A stretch of 64,000 nucleotides of DNA from Cohnella kolymensis (GCF_000829465.1 NZ_JXAL01000001.1:434001-498000), one strand, 5' to 3'. Shown: positions 1 to 7,847, counted from the stretch's first letter. Notes: generated by a model from the letters alone, not told the origin. Program-made: numbers and translations.

Positions 1-315
1 CCGGCGCGCGATATTAAGCACGAGAATCTTGTGCATATCGCTCAGCACCGCTTGTTTGTCCTTCTCTTCAAGATGAGTGAGCACCGTCTGAGCCGGCTCA
101 GGCCCCATGTGCATGTCGAGCTCCTGCTTCATCGGATCGAATGCGCCTTTTGCACCCGCAAAATTGGGTGAGGCTCCATTTAATTCTGCAGCCATTTTTT
201 TGTACGCCTCTGCCAATGGCTCCTCGTTGGGATCTCCGTAAGAATAGGCCTGTACGCTTATCGGAGCAAGCAAGCAGCACACAAGCAGCATGGCAATTGC
301 AATCGTCGCCTTCAA
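1..315 (-). CDS. efeU: FTR1/EfeU-family iron permease, N-terminal part (runs off left edge)
   Basis: The minus strand is open from a TTG at 315 to the window edge, giving 105 residues. A GAGGAG ribosome binding site lies just upstream. Residues 1-20 form a signal peptide (hydrophobic MKATIAIAMLLVCCLLAP core). The next part is soluble and helical and ends in KILVLNIARR. This matches the extracytoplasmic N-terminal extension seen in Gram-positive FTR1-type ferrous iron permeases such as B. subtilis YwbL; the membrane permease domain with its REXXE motifs would lie off the left edge. It starts 19 bp after the lipoprotein gene and shares its Fur-type promoter, which supports iron uptake. Identification rests on the extension and context only. 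Confidence 0.72.
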   Translation of the reverse strand, partial: MKATIAIAMLLVCCLLAPISVQAYSYGDPNEEPLAEAYKKMAAELNGASPNFAGAKGAFDPMKQELDMHMGPEPAQTVLTHLEEKDKQAVLSDMHKILVLNIARR

Positions 316-334
316 ACAGCTCACTCCTCACACA

Positions 335-1549
335 TTACTTCCCGAAAGCCGTTAATTTGTTCAAATCAGCTTCAACAGCTTTGTACGTGCCTTCAGCTTC
401 CGCCTTCTTGCCGGCTTTCACTTGATCCAGCAGCTTCTGGGCATTATCGATCAATGCTTTGGCCGCAGCTTCTCCGCCAAGCGCTTTCGGCAGGTCGCTC
501 TCGATTACACTGATGAACAACGCGCCTTCGAGAGCAGTAATTGCGGCTTTATCCTTACCCCAATTCTCAAAGGTCTCCTTATACTCCCCTTTTGCTGTAG
601 CGGCAAATGCACGTACATAGGCCTGGTTGATCGGTTCGCCTTTAACGTTCTTAACATCATTGGCAAGATCGAATTGGCTTTCAATGAAATCAGCCGCTTC
701 CTTGTCATGTTCCTCTAGATAATTCTTTAAGGATTGGAAGAACGCCCAGCCTTCCGCTTGCTCTACCTTCGCGTCTTTGCTACCCTCTTTAACCGCTTTT
801 TCTATCTTGTAACCATATCCTTTTTCCGCGCCGGAAGCCAGATAGAATGCTTTCATCAACGATTTGTCGACAAGCTGCTTGCCTAGATTATAAGCCAGGT
901 TGTCACCCTTCCCGGCCGCTTGCTCCATCTCCGCAAACCCGCTGTCGATCACGCCCAGCAATTGGGTATGATAGGCGGTGTCGCGTTTCTCTACCATGCC
1001 TTTCAAGATACCTTCATATACGGTACGGGCTTCTTTGAGTTCATTATTTACAAATTCTTTATCAGTAAACTTATCATTCGCTTCTTTGAATTCGTGACGC
1101 AGAGTTAAGAATGCCACCTTCTGCAGCAGCTTATCATGAATCTGAGCGACGACCATCGGCTCGAGTGAACCGTCTTTACCTGCCGCTGCAGCCGCCTCCA
1201 GCTGTTGGTTCACTTGGCTTTCCGCTTCAGCATCGCGTGCCTCTACGCTCGGTTTGATTTTAGAGTTATACAGCTCTTGCGATTTGGCCCAATCTACATT
1301 CCCCGCTTCAGCGCCGGCTTTCATTCCATCGACCAGCTCTTTCACAGCAGAGACGAACGCCTCAGTGCCGCCCTCTTCCTTGTCAGCGGCATCCTCACTG
1401 TTGCTTGGCGATGCCGGTGCTGAAGCTGTAGCGCTAGGCTGGCTCGTTTCCGACCCCGATTGCGCAGGCGCCAATTCCTCATTGCCGCATGCGGATAAGA
1501 CGAAGCTTGCTGATATAATTAATGTAAGAGCAGCTTTCCACGATTTCAT
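335..1549 (-). CDS. Iron-uptake-associated lipoprotein (first gene of the FTR1 operon)
   Basis: A 404-residue lipoprotein with an ATG start and an AGAGGGG ribosome binding site. Residues 1-21 are a lipoprotein signal with lipobox LSAC, followed by a Ser/Ala/Pro-rich linker to about residue 60. The rest is acidic, helical and without cysteine, and its segments around 70-200 and 210-400 look loosely repetitive, like the helical extension of FTR1 proteins. The gene is transcribed from a promoter overlapped by two Fur-like boxes and is followed closely by the FTR1 permease. I infer that it is an extracytoplasmic iron-binding or iron-delivery partner, analogous in position to EfeO. The exact family name is uncertain. 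Confidence 0.68.
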   Translation of the reverse strand: MKSWKAALTLIISASFVLSACGNEELAPAQSGSETSQPSATASAPASPSNSEDAADKEEGGTEAFVSAVKELVDGMKAGAEAGNVDWAKSQELYNSKIKPSVEARDAEAESQVNQQLEAAAAAGKDGSLEPMVVAQIHDKLLQKVAFLTLRHEFKEANDKFTDKEFVNNELKEARTVYEGILKGMVEKRDTAYHTQLLGVIDSGFAEMEQAAGKGDNLAYNLGKQLVDKSLMKAFYLASGAEKGYGYKIEKAVKEGSKDAKVEQAEGWAFFQSLKNYLEEHDKEAADFIESQFDLANDVKNVKGEPINQAYVRAFAATAKGEYKETFENWGKDKAAITALEGALFISVIESDLPKALGGEAAAKALIDNAQKLLDQVKAGKKAEAEGTYKAVEADLNKLTAFGK

Positions 1550-1580
1550 TAAGTACTTCCCCTCTCAGCTTGTATGTTAT

Positions 1581-1595
1581 TGAGAGCGTTTCTCA
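1581..1595 (-). promoter_or_regulatory. Fur box 2 (weaker)
   Basis: TGAGAGCGTTTCTCA is a dyad with TGAGA/TCTCA ends and 9 of 14 matches to the Fur 7-1-7 consensus. It lies just downstream of the predicted transcription start. Paired boxes are common at strongly iron-repressed promoters. Confidence 0.6.
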
Positions 1596-1607
1596 ATTAC
1601 AATGTCT

Positions 1608-1636
1608 ATTGTATTGAGAGTGAGAATCGTTGTCAA
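1608..1636 (-). promoter_or_regulatory. Sigma-A promoter of the iron-uptake operon
   Basis: On the minus strand TTGACA (1636-1631) is followed after exactly 17 bp by TACAAT (1613-1608). This is a near-consensus vegetative promoter about 60 bp upstream of the lipoprotein start. Confidence 0.8.
1621..1635 (-). promoter_or_regulatory. Fur box 1
   Basis: TGAGAATCGTTGTCA matches the Bacillus 7-1-7 Fur consensus TGATAATNATTATCA at all but three positions. It overlaps the -35 and spacer of the promoter, so iron-loaded Fur would block RNA polymerase. Confidence 0.78.
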
Positions 1637-1675
1637 TGAAATTATTGATAATGGTCCCGCCTTTTTGTAAGGCAC

Positions 1676-1716
1676 GAAAAAACCCGCCCAGATCAATGAA
1701 TTGACCTGACCGGGCT
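1676..1716 (-). terminator. Rho-independent terminator of the ferredoxin gene
   Basis: On the minus strand an imperfect stem (CCCGGTCAGGTCAA pairing with TTGATCTGGGCGGG, loop TTCA) is followed by TTTTTT. Confidence 0.75.
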
Positions 1717-1732
1717 GCTTGTATTCTTATTC

Positions 1733-2056
1733 TTAATCTTCCGGCCGTTTGCCCGGCTCCATGCCGGATTCCGATGCCGTCATGACCGGTTTTACTGACA
1801 GGTCGGAACGCACACGAATCTGGCAGGAAAGCCGGATGTTGGATTCCGTAATCCCTTTAGTTTCCCGTATCGCGGCTTCCGCCTCGCCCATCGGCCCGGG
1901 ATCTCCAGCCAAGATCTCCACACGGCACGTGGTGCATCTCGCATTTCCCCCGCAGCGGTGCATGATATCCACACCATTATCCTCGAGCGCGAGCACCAGC
2001 TTTTTCCCCTCTTCGACCTGGAATGAACCTTTTCCTTCTACTTCAATAGATGGCAT
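1733..2056 (-). CDS. 2Fe-2S ferredoxin
   Basis: A 107-residue small electron carrier of the plant/mammalian-type ferredoxin fold. The cluster ligands are visible as Cys35, Cys41 and Cys44 in RCGGNARCTTC and Cys78 in RLSCQIR, the usual CX5CX2C plus distal Cys spacing. I chose the ATG at 2056 because GGAGGAGG lies nine bases upstream; the in-frame TTG at 2062 would sit too close to it. There is no signal peptide, so it is cytoplasmic. It is monocistronic, with a terminator just after the stop. The redox partner cannot be told from the sequence. Confidence 0.88.
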   Translation of the reverse strand: MPSIEVEGKGSFQVEEGKKLVLALEDNGVDIMHRCGGNARCTTCRVEILAGDPGPMGEAEAAIRETKGITESNIRLSCQIRVRSDLSVKPVMTASESGMEPGKRPED

Positions 2057-2189
2057 AGTCAAATTCCTCCTCCCATCAGTAATTACCTATCTACCGTAAT
2101 GTAAAACGGCTTGAACATCTCTTATGTACTGTACATTTCTGCCTAATACTAACATAATAACGGTACAGGAACACTTTACGGAGGCGCCT

Positions 2190-2549
2190 ATGAAAAAAAT
2201 CGAAGCCATTATCCGTCCCGAGCGACTGAGAGAGGTTATTGAGAAGCTAAGGGAAATCAAAGTCACCGGTTTCACTGTAAGCCAAGTACAAGGCCGCGGG
2301 CAGCAAAAGAATGCTACAGGCGTGTACAGGGGTAAAACATATACGGTGAACCTTCATCACAAAATAAAAATGGAAATTGTGGTCTCCGATTATTTGGTGA
2401 ACGATACAATCCAAACCATTATCAAAGCAGCACAAACAGGTGAAATGGGCGATGGAAAAATATTTGTCAGTCCAATTCTTGAAATGTATAACATCAGAAC
2501 CGGAACAATCGATGAAACGATCGACGAGTTAAGCGATAATAACATTTAG
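2190..2549 (+). CDS. glnK: Nitrogen regulatory protein PII (GlnK/NrgB type)
   Basis: A 119-residue PII signalling protein. The start MKKIEAIIRPE is typical, and the ATG at 2190 has GGAGGC seven bases upstream; an earlier in-frame ATG at 2124 lacks one. The T-loop segment GVYRGKTYTV places Tyr51 at the conserved modification position. The C-terminal signature GDGKIFVSP followed by IRTG is present. PII trimers sense 2-oxoglutarate and ATP/ADP and block the Amt ammonium channel, which is the next gene. The order PII-then-amtB with a terminator between them differs from B. subtilis nrgA-nrgB, where one transcript carries amtB first. Confidence 0.95.
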   Translation: MKKIEAIIRPERLREVIEKLREIKVTGFTVSQVQGRGQQKNATGVYRGKTYTVNLHHKIKMEIVVSDYLVNDTIQTIIKAAQTGEMGDGKIFVSPILEMYNIRTGTIDETIDELSDNNI

Positions 2550-2579
2550 AAGAACAAAGCTTCTCGCTTTGTTCTTTTC
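2550..2579 (+). terminator. Terminator after glnK
   Basis: A perfect 11-bp stem (AGAACAAAGC pairing with GCTTTGTTCT, loop TTCTC) followed by TTTTCT. It separates glnK from the amtB promoter. Confidence 0.88.
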
Positions 2580-2587
2580 TGTATTGA

Positions 2588-2604
2588 TGTCACAAAACAT
2601 GACA
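2588..2604 (+). promoter_or_regulatory. GlnR/TnrA operator upstream of amtB
   Basis: TGTCACAAAACATGACA is an exact match to TGTNA-N7-TNACA, the GlnR/TnrA site. Its centre (2596) lies about 51 bp before the predicted transcription start at about 2647. That is the position from which TnrA activates nrgAB in B. subtilis. In Paenibacillus, GlnR is known to fill both roles. Confidence 0.85.
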
Positions 2605-2611
2605 TGAGTCA

Positions 2612-2640
2612 TTGACACAGGTTTTGACCCTCCTTATACT
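2612..2640 (+). promoter_or_regulatory. Sigma-A promoter of amtB
   Basis: TTGACA (2612-2617), a 17-bp spacer, then TATACT (2635-2640). This is close to consensus and sits just downstream of the GlnR/TnrA site. Confidence 0.85.
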
Positions 2641-2675
2641 TAGTTGTGGCAAACGAATGTTAGGAGGCTCACATC

Positions 2676-3986
2676 ATGAATGCTGGACCCACTGTGGCAT
2701 TAAATACAATATGGGTGGTACTGGCGGCAGCTATGGTTTTGTTCATGGAAGGCGGGTTCAGCTTACTTGAAGCCGGTTTAGTCCGGACTAAAAATGCAGT
2801 AAACGTGACAATGAAAATATTCGTCGATTTAACAATAGGTGTTCTTGCATTTTTCCTTATCGGGTTCGGCATTTTGTTCGGTAAAGATTATGGCGGCTTG
2901 ATCAGCTTTGATTTCTGGGGCGCCTCGCAACACTTATCAATACCTATCGATTTACCGTTGTCTGCCTATATATTATTTCAGATAGGATTCGCTATAGCAG
3001 CCGTGTCGATTATTTCCGGTGCCGTTGCGGAGCGAATGTCATTTAAAGCTTACATCATTATCGCTTTGTTTGTGACTTCTATTCTATATCCCATCTCCGG
3101 TCATTGGATTTGGAACGCTGACGGATGGCTGGCGCAGCTCGGCATGAAAGATTTTGCCGGATCTGCTGTTATTCATGCTCTTGGTGGATGGGCCGCTTTT
3201 GCTTTTGCCTATGTGGTAGGACCTCGTAGAGGCAGGTTTAATACAGACGGCAGCGTGAACGTATTTGCTCCAAGCAACATTCCCTTAGCCTCGGCCGGGG
3301 CGTTCATTCTTTGGTTTGGCTGGTTTGGATTTAATGCCGGCAGCACACTGAATGCATTCGATAGCAATCTTTCTGTCATTGCACTGAATACAGCATTGGC
3401 CGGTGCGGCAGGCGGTACCTCTGCAATGATTTACACGACGTTCCGCTTCAAAAAAGCCGACCCGAGTATGACGATGAACGGTGCTTTAGCGGGATTAGTG
3501 GCTATTACAGCCGGGTGCGCATACGTCACTTCATATTCTGCCATTCTAATCGGGTTGGTTGCCGGGATACTTGTAATCTGGGGAACTCTTGTCATTGATA
3601 AACTAAAAGTGGATGATCCGGTCGGTGCTGTTGCGGTTCATGGAGTAAATGGGGTTTTTGGAACGATTGCCGTTGGACTCTTTGATGCAAAAGATGGATT
3701 TTTCACAACTGGTGGAACTCATCTTCTTGTTGTCCAAACGTTCGGCGTAATCATGATCGCTCTGTGGGGATTTGTCCTCAGTTATGGCCTGGCAAAGCTG
3801 TTGAAATCAACGATCGGCTTGCGAGTGTCCATATCAGACGAAGAAGAAGGCTTGGATATGGCCATGCATGGTATTCCTGCCTACAATGAACTGGAACGTT
3901 TCAGCGATCAGCCGATTATAGAAATGGCGCTAGCTCCGAAGCTTTCATTGGGAAAAGAACATACTGGCCTAACCGTTTCAAAATAG
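2676..3986 (+). CDS. amtB: Ammonium transporter Amt/NrgA
   Basis: A 436-residue membrane channel for ammonium, of usual family length, with 11 predicted hydrophobic segments. Family signatures are visible: the pore histidines in SAVIHALGGWAA and AVAVHGVNGVFG, the GHWIWNADGWL segment, and FILWFGWFGFNAGS. The cytoplasmic C-terminal tail begins near residue 380. The start has TAGGAGG at good spacing. It follows glnK, whose product binds the cytoplasmic face of Amt to stop ammonium entry when nitrogen is ample. It has its own promoter with a GlnR/TnrA site, so it should be induced under nitrogen limitation. Confidence 0.96.
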   Translation: MNAGPTVALNTIWVVLAAAMVLFMEGGFSLLEAGLVRTKNAVNVTMKIFVDLTIGVLAFFLIGFGILFGKDYGGLISFDFWGASQHLSIPIDLPLSAYILFQIGFAIAAVSIISGAVAERMSFKAYIIIALFVTSILYPISGHWIWNADGWLAQLGMKDFAGSAVIHALGGWAAFAFAYVVGPRRGRFNTDGSVNVFAPSNIPLASAGAFILWFGWFGFNAGSTLNAFDSNLSVIALNTALAGAAGGTSAMIYTTFRFKKADPSMTMNGALAGLVAITAGCAYVTSYSAILIGLVAGILVIWGTLVIDKLKVDDPVGAVAVHGVNGVFGTIAVGLFDAKDGFFTTGGTHLLVVQTFGVIMIALWGFVLSYGLAKLLKSTIGLRVSISDEEEGLDMAMHGIPAYNELERFSDQPIIEMALAPKLSLGKEHTGLTVSK

Positions 3987-3999
3987 TACTCGCAATACT

Positions 4000-4031
4000 A
4001 GTGCCGCGGTTCATCCGCGGCACTATTTTTA
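4000..4031 (+). terminator. Terminator after amtB
   Basis: A perfect 10-bp stem (AGTGCCGCGG pairing with CCGCGGCACT, loop TTCAT) followed by ATTTTTAT. Confidence 0.9.
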
Positions 4032-4149
4032 TAACCGTCGGCAGTTAGGTCTGACCTGTCTGGTGTTCAAGAAACTTTTGTTATAGCTGATCGGCTTTGC
4101 CAATATAATCTAAGAAAAACAATGGATTTTTTCGGGAAGGAAAGTGCTT

Positions 4150-5073
4150 ATGGCAATTGCTCCGCCAATTTTACGGAGCGGCGATACCGTAGGAATCGTA
4201 ACCTTAGGCAGCCCATTGGATGCAAATGTTATCAATGCGCGGATCGAAGCTCTGAGAAGAATGGGATTTAACGTCATACTGGGTCGATATGTATATTCCC
4301 AAAATGGGTTTCTTGCCGGCACAGACGAGCAGCGGGCCTCCGATTTGATGATGATGTTTCAAAACCAGCAGGTCAAATTAATACTCCCGACCAGAGGCGG
4401 CACAGGAGTGGCCGGTATTCTACCGTACCTGGATTATAATGTGATCCGCAATAACCCGAAAATCGTTACAGGCTACAGCGACATAACGGTATTGTCAAAT
4501 GTTTTGCATCAGTATGTGGATTTAATCACGTTCCAAAGTCTGCTTCTGCTTGACTTCAGGCCTGAAACTCCCGCCTATAATTTCAACCAGTTTTTTTCCG
4601 CGACATCCGTGTTTTCCACGACTCGGCAGATCCAAAATCCGCCTGGAATTCCGCTCGTAAGCAGGGTGCCGGGCAATGTCACGGGTCCGCTTGTCGGGGG
4701 CAATCTCACATCGTTTGTCGATACGCTTGGAACACCTTTCGAAATCGATGTGCGAGGCAAAATACTGCTTATCGAAGAAACACACGAGCCTACCAATACC
4801 GTCTACAGGTATATGAACCATTTGAAGTTAGCTGGAAAATTGCGAGACTGCATCGGTATTATTATGGGGGAATGCACAGGCTGCCTGGAGGCATACGGGG
4901 TGTCGTACCAGGATTTAATCGACAATTTCGTCGTACCGCTCGGCAAGCCGCTAATGACAAACCTGACAACTGCGCATGGATTGTATAAAGCCGCGATCCC
5001 GATTGGCGCAACAGTAAATCTGGATACAAATAATAATACATTGACTGTCCTCGAACCCACTGTCAGGGTGTGA
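4150..5073 (+). CDS. LD-carboxypeptidase family protein (peptidase S66, LdcA/MccF type)
   Basis: A 307-residue serine peptidase of family S66, which removes the terminal D-amino acid from L,D peptide bonds in muropeptides (LdcA) or cleaves microcin C-like adducts (MccF). Visible signatures are PTRGGTGV near residue 80, the nucleophile serine in GYSDITVL, the LIEETHEP segment carrying the catalytic Glu, and the TAHG histidine near the C-terminus. Length fits the family. I chose ATG 4150 because GGAAGG lies nine bases upstream; an in-frame GTG at 4144 is too close. No signal peptide, so it acts in the cytoplasm on recycled peptides. It is probably monocistronic. Confidence 0.88.
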   Translation: MAIAPPILRSGDTVGIVTLGSPLDANVINARIEALRRMGFNVILGRYVYSQNGFLAGTDEQRASDLMMMFQNQQVKLILPTRGGTGVAGILPYLDYNVIRNNPKIVTGYSDITVLSNVLHQYVDLITFQSLLLLDFRPETPAYNFNQFFSATSVFSTTRQIQNPPGIPLVSRVPGNVTGPLVGGNLTSFVDTLGTPFEIDVRGKILLIEETHEPTNTVYRYMNHLKLAGKLRDCIGIIMGECTGCLEAYGVSYQDLIDNFVVPLGKPLMTNLTTAHGLYKAAIPIGATVNLDTNNNTLTVLEPTVRV

Positions 5074-5076
5074 AAA

Positions 5077-5361
5077 ATGAATAATGATAACTCCGACAAA
5101 ACGATTCCATACTTGAAAACACACAAGCTAGCGCCTGAAAATCAAGAAACGCCCATTTTATTTTTTCCGCAGAAATCATTTCGCTTATCCGGTAAAAAAA
5201 TTCTCTTACCTGCAGGTTGACGGCAAAGTTAAACATCCAATTACGTTCAGCTATCATGATTTGCTTTCTATGCCATCAAAAACGTTAATTCTGCCGCTTG
5301 AATGTGCAGGCAATAAGCGTGCCTTATTTAAAATGATTTTTCCTGAACGATTCGCATATTA
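5077..5361 (+). pseudogene. Decayed sulfite-oxidase-type molybdopterin oxidoreductase (N-terminal remnant)
   Basis: Reading from ATG 5077 gives a family-like N-terminus (PYLKTHKLAPENQETPI), but the frame then breaks. In the adjacent frame the text continues with FFRRNHFAYP, DGKVKHPITFSYHDLLSMPSK and the hallmark LECAGNKRALF, and stops at 5361. The segment normally between ETPI and RRNHF is missing, and everything after LECAGNKR (the rest of the molybdenum-cofactor and dimerisation domains) is absent. So this is a frameshifted and truncated relic of the sulfite oxidase / YedY-like family. It starts 4 bp after the S66 peptidase and may once have been its operon partner. Confidence 0.8.
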
Positions 5362-5630
5362 ATTGCCTCACTTCCTCAGCAGATGTAGATGCTGATCTTT
5401 CATCCTATCTCTACTTACATGAGATAATCAAAGAATTTGGAGCACGCAAACTTAATATTAAGCCATCACCGCAAAAATTGCAGATTTCTAGTAGTTAAAG
5501 CAATATAATCACTATGTGGTGATGTAACGGAAGGAGACGTTTTGGTGAAATTACTCGGAGCGGTCGTCGCATTTTTTGTAACTGATTATTCCAGACTCAC
5601 GTATCGATGACTTCGTAATTACATGACTTC
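5362..5630 (+). other. Non-coding or degraded stretch with two short ORF relics
   Basis: About 270 bp between the molybdopterin relic and the convergent hydrolase gene. One frame is open from about 5359 to 5498, with a plausible protein-like text (DADLSSYLYLHEIIKEFGARKLNIKP) but no start site. A second frame (5545-5610, GTG start, GGAAGGAG upstream) encodes only 21 residues before TGA. Both look like leftovers of genes lost with the neighbouring relic. I recognise no family. Confidence 0.4.
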
Positions 5631-6515
5631 CTAATTATTTAGCAGGCCCTCTCTCAGAAATGGAAGCATCTCAGTCCAAAATTCCTTGTCCTTATGGGAG
5701 CTTCTATGGCCGGGCGTATGTATATACCGATAGTAGACCCCAGGGGCCTGACTAATCAGGTATTGTAACTCACTCACAGGAACAAAATCGTCATTTAGAG
5801 AATGCATCATAAGAACCGGTGTAGTCGTACTTTTGATGATTGGCACAAGATCAAAACCTGCTGCTTCTTTGCTGCTTATTCCTGCTCTCCAGAATCCGAT
5901 TTTCAATAGAAAATAAGCCAGAGGCAGACGCTTTAACCTTGATTTCGACAGATACGCTCTCATGATCGTATCGAAACGTGCCGGCATCGAATCAGTGACT
6001 AAGACCCGAATCCTTCTCGTTTCTTTCAAGGCCAATACACTGCCAAAGCCTCCAAATGAATGAGCCAATACAGCAATACGATCGGCATCCACTTCCTCCC
6101 GTCGGGAAACATAATCGACAGCAGCTAACACATCATCCCGGAAAGACTTAACCGTAGGCGCGTCGAACGACCCGCTCTCGCCATGACCTCTCGCATCGTA
6201 CAACAAAATAGCGTAACCCGCCTCATGTAAAGGAGCTGCATACCTTAGCATTTTGGATTTGTCTGAACCCCAGCCGTGAACGAGAATAATGACAGGTGAT
6301 CTCTGTGCTGGATCGCTGTTTTGATTTGGAATGAACCAACCCGAAATCGATGTTCCTTTACTGAAAAATGATTCTTTCTCATACGGATATTTCGGTACCG
6401 CCCTTGTCTCTGATCTTTTGGGCGACTGACTCTGGACGGTAAGATACCACAGACCTACAATCGCAACTGCCCCTAATAACAATAGCGCCCCTATGAATAC
6501 CAGCATGGTTTGCAT
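5631..6515 (-). CDS. Alpha/beta hydrolase, membrane-anchored
   Basis: A 294-residue protein with one N-terminal transmembrane segment (about residues 3-23) and an alpha/beta hydrolase domain. Visible elements are the oxyanion region LVHGWGSDKS, the nucleophile elbow AHSFGGFGS with its serine, the acid DD in SLNDDFVP and the histidine in PGHRSS near the C-terminus, so the catalytic triad is intact. The ATG at 6515 has GAGGAGATG upstream. It resembles cell-surface esterases/peptidases of the YqkD type. The substrate is unknown. It lies 60 bp after the metallo-hydrolase gene on the same strand and may be co-transcribed with it. Confidence 0.8.
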   Translation of the reverse strand: MQTMLVFIGALLLLGAVAIVGLWYLTVQSQSPKRSETRAVPKYPYEKESFFSKGTSISGWFIPNQNSDPAQRSPVIILVHGWGSDKSKMLRYAAPLHEAGYAILLYDARGHGESGSFDAPTVKSFRDDVLAAVDYVSRREEVDADRIAVLAHSFGGFGSVLALKETRRIRVLVTDSMPARFDTIMRAYLSKSRLKRLPLAYFLLKIGFWRAGISSKEAAGFDLVPIIKSTTTPVLMMHSLNDDFVPVSELQYLISQAPGVYYRYIHTPGHRSSHKDKEFWTEMLPFLREGLLNN

Positions 6516-6575
6516 TTGAACATCTCCTCACCTATGAATAGTTAGCAAACGGCGAAATGTCACTGAGTAAAAGGT

Positions 6576-7295
6576 TCAGCAAAGCTTGCCGGCAAAGGCT
6601 CGGATCAAAGGGTCGGCATTGCCGATACACGGTTTGCCATGCCCCTGACACAATGTCGCGACATTCATATCCGCAACTTTTCGAATCGAGCGTTTTGCTT
6701 CTTCCATATCCGGGGTTGCCGCTGCGATGGGCAGGAGAAAACGGCCGGAAGGAGCACGCATCAAGAGATCTCCGCCAAAGAAGAGGCGGTGCTCCGGATG
6801 CCAGAACCCGCATTGACCCGGGCTGTGGCCAGGAATATCAACAACCGTCAAGCCGGCGAGAACCTCGTCCAGACGGTCTCCTTCTGTAAGCTCGCAGTCG
6901 ACTGGGACCGACAAATTGAACTTCAAACGCGGCCGAACCCATACCGCCGCGATGACGCGGTCGAAACCGCCAAGCTGCGAATAGGGCGGATAGTCGGGCT
7001 TCCGTTCCCCGCGAAGGACCGCGCTTTCACAATGGTGGTGGGCATACACCCGCGCACCCGTCACTTCTTTCAGTTCTGCCAGACCTCCATGATGGTCCCA
7101 ATGGGCGTGTGTGATGAGAATTCGCTTGATATCGCTCAGCTTGCGGCCTGCACTCCGTAAGTCCTTTTCTATACGGGGAAGCGAACCGGGCACACTCGTA
7201 TCGACGAGGGTCATACCGTCCGCCGCCTCAATCACGTAGATATTGCCGAGACGAAGCCCTTCCACCATGTAAATTCCATTCATAATTTGCTGCAT
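6576..7295 (-). CDS. MBL-fold metallo-hydrolase
   Basis: A 239-residue metallo-beta-lactamase-fold hydrolase. The dinuclear metal site motif HAHWDHHGG is at about residues 65-73, with further ligands in the HSPGQCGF segment and the Asp in FFGGDLL. ATG 7295 has GGAGGG seven bases upstream; an earlier in-frame TTG at 7310 overlaps that ribosome binding site and is rejected. This fold covers glyoxalase II, lactonases and many others, so the substrate is not predictable. A copy of the MarR operator dyad lies about 50 bp upstream, so the neighbouring MarR protein probably controls it. Confidence 0.85.
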   Translation of the reverse strand: MQQIMNGIYMVEGLRLGNIYVIEAADGMTLVDTSVPGSLPRIEKDLRSAGRKLSDIKRILITHAHWDHHGGLAELKEVTGARVYAHHHCESAVLRGERKPDYPPYSQLGGFDRVIAAVWVRPRLKFNLSVPVDCELTEGDRLDEVLAGLTVVDIPGHSPGQCGFWHPEHRLFFGGDLLMRAPSGRFLLPIAAATPDMEEAKRSIRKVADMNVATLCQGHGKPCIGNADPLIRAFAGKLC

Positions 7296-7344
7296 AATAA
7301 ATCCCTCCAACGTTCCTTCACAGAAATTTGTAACTTAATAACTG

Positions 7345-7358
7345 TTGTATGTATACAA
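7345..7358. promoter_or_regulatory. MarR operator copy 1 (upstream of MBL hydrolase)
   Basis: TTGTATGTATACAA, a TTGTA-N4-TACAA dyad, about 50 bp upstream of the MBL-fold gene. The same dyad occurs at 7930-7943 beside the marR gene. Confidence 0.7.
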
Positions 7359-7415
7359 TTTTAGCTTACACCGGCAGCCTTGAATATGAATTTCAAGTTC
7401 CGCTGCCGATTTTGC

Positions 7416-7847
7416 TTAATGCTTTATCTCGGTGTGCTTGATGATTTTCAATAATATACCGACACTCTCCTCTACTTGTTTTTGCTGGCTCTTGGGCACC
7501 TGACTCAAAATACGCTCAAATAATTGCTTGTGCTTTTCGTGAGCCACCTCAATTACGCTTAACCCCTTTTCCGAAAGGCGGATCAATACCTCCCTCCGGT
7601 TATCCGGGTTAGACTTCCTGTCTACAAGATCGGCTTTCACAAGGGGATCCAGAGTCCTCGTCAACGTGGATGGATCAACCCCAAGGATGCTTGCCAAATC
7701 CCCATGCCGGTAGGTTCTCGAGCCTATTTCCATCAGGAGATGCAGTTGTTTAGGGGTAAGTCCTTCGACAAATGATTTGTCAGCGCCGAATACACCCGAC
7801 AATTTAATAATGGCATATGCTAACTCACCAAGTACATCATGGTTCAT
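7416..7847 (-). CDS. MarR-family transcriptional regulator
   Basis: A 143-residue winged-helix regulator. The recognition helix region is HGDLASILGVDPSTLTRTLDPLVKADLV and the wing is RKSNPDNRREVLIRLSEKG, both typical of MarR. I prefer ATG 7847, which has AGAGGTGATG eight bases upstream; an in-frame ATG at 7880 has no ribosome binding site. MarR proteins are dimeric repressors released by small phenolic or oxidant ligands. The gene lies between the MBL hydrolase and a divergent membrane protein gene. Matching TTGTA-N4-TACAA dyads sit in both flanking promoter regions, so it likely represses both and itself. Confidence 0.88.
   Translation of the reverse strand: MNHDVLGELAYAIIKLSGVFGADKSFVEGLTPKQLHLLMEIGSRTYRHGDLASILGVDPSTLTRTLDPLVKADLVDRKSNPDNRREVLIRLSEKGLSVIEVAHEKHKQLFERILSQVPKSQQKQVEESVGILLKIIKHTEIKH

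Noticed and set aside
98-331. 77-codon minus-strand ORF at the left edge
   Set aside because: It is another frame of the FTR1 N-terminus. The TTG-315 frame has the signal peptide and family-like text.
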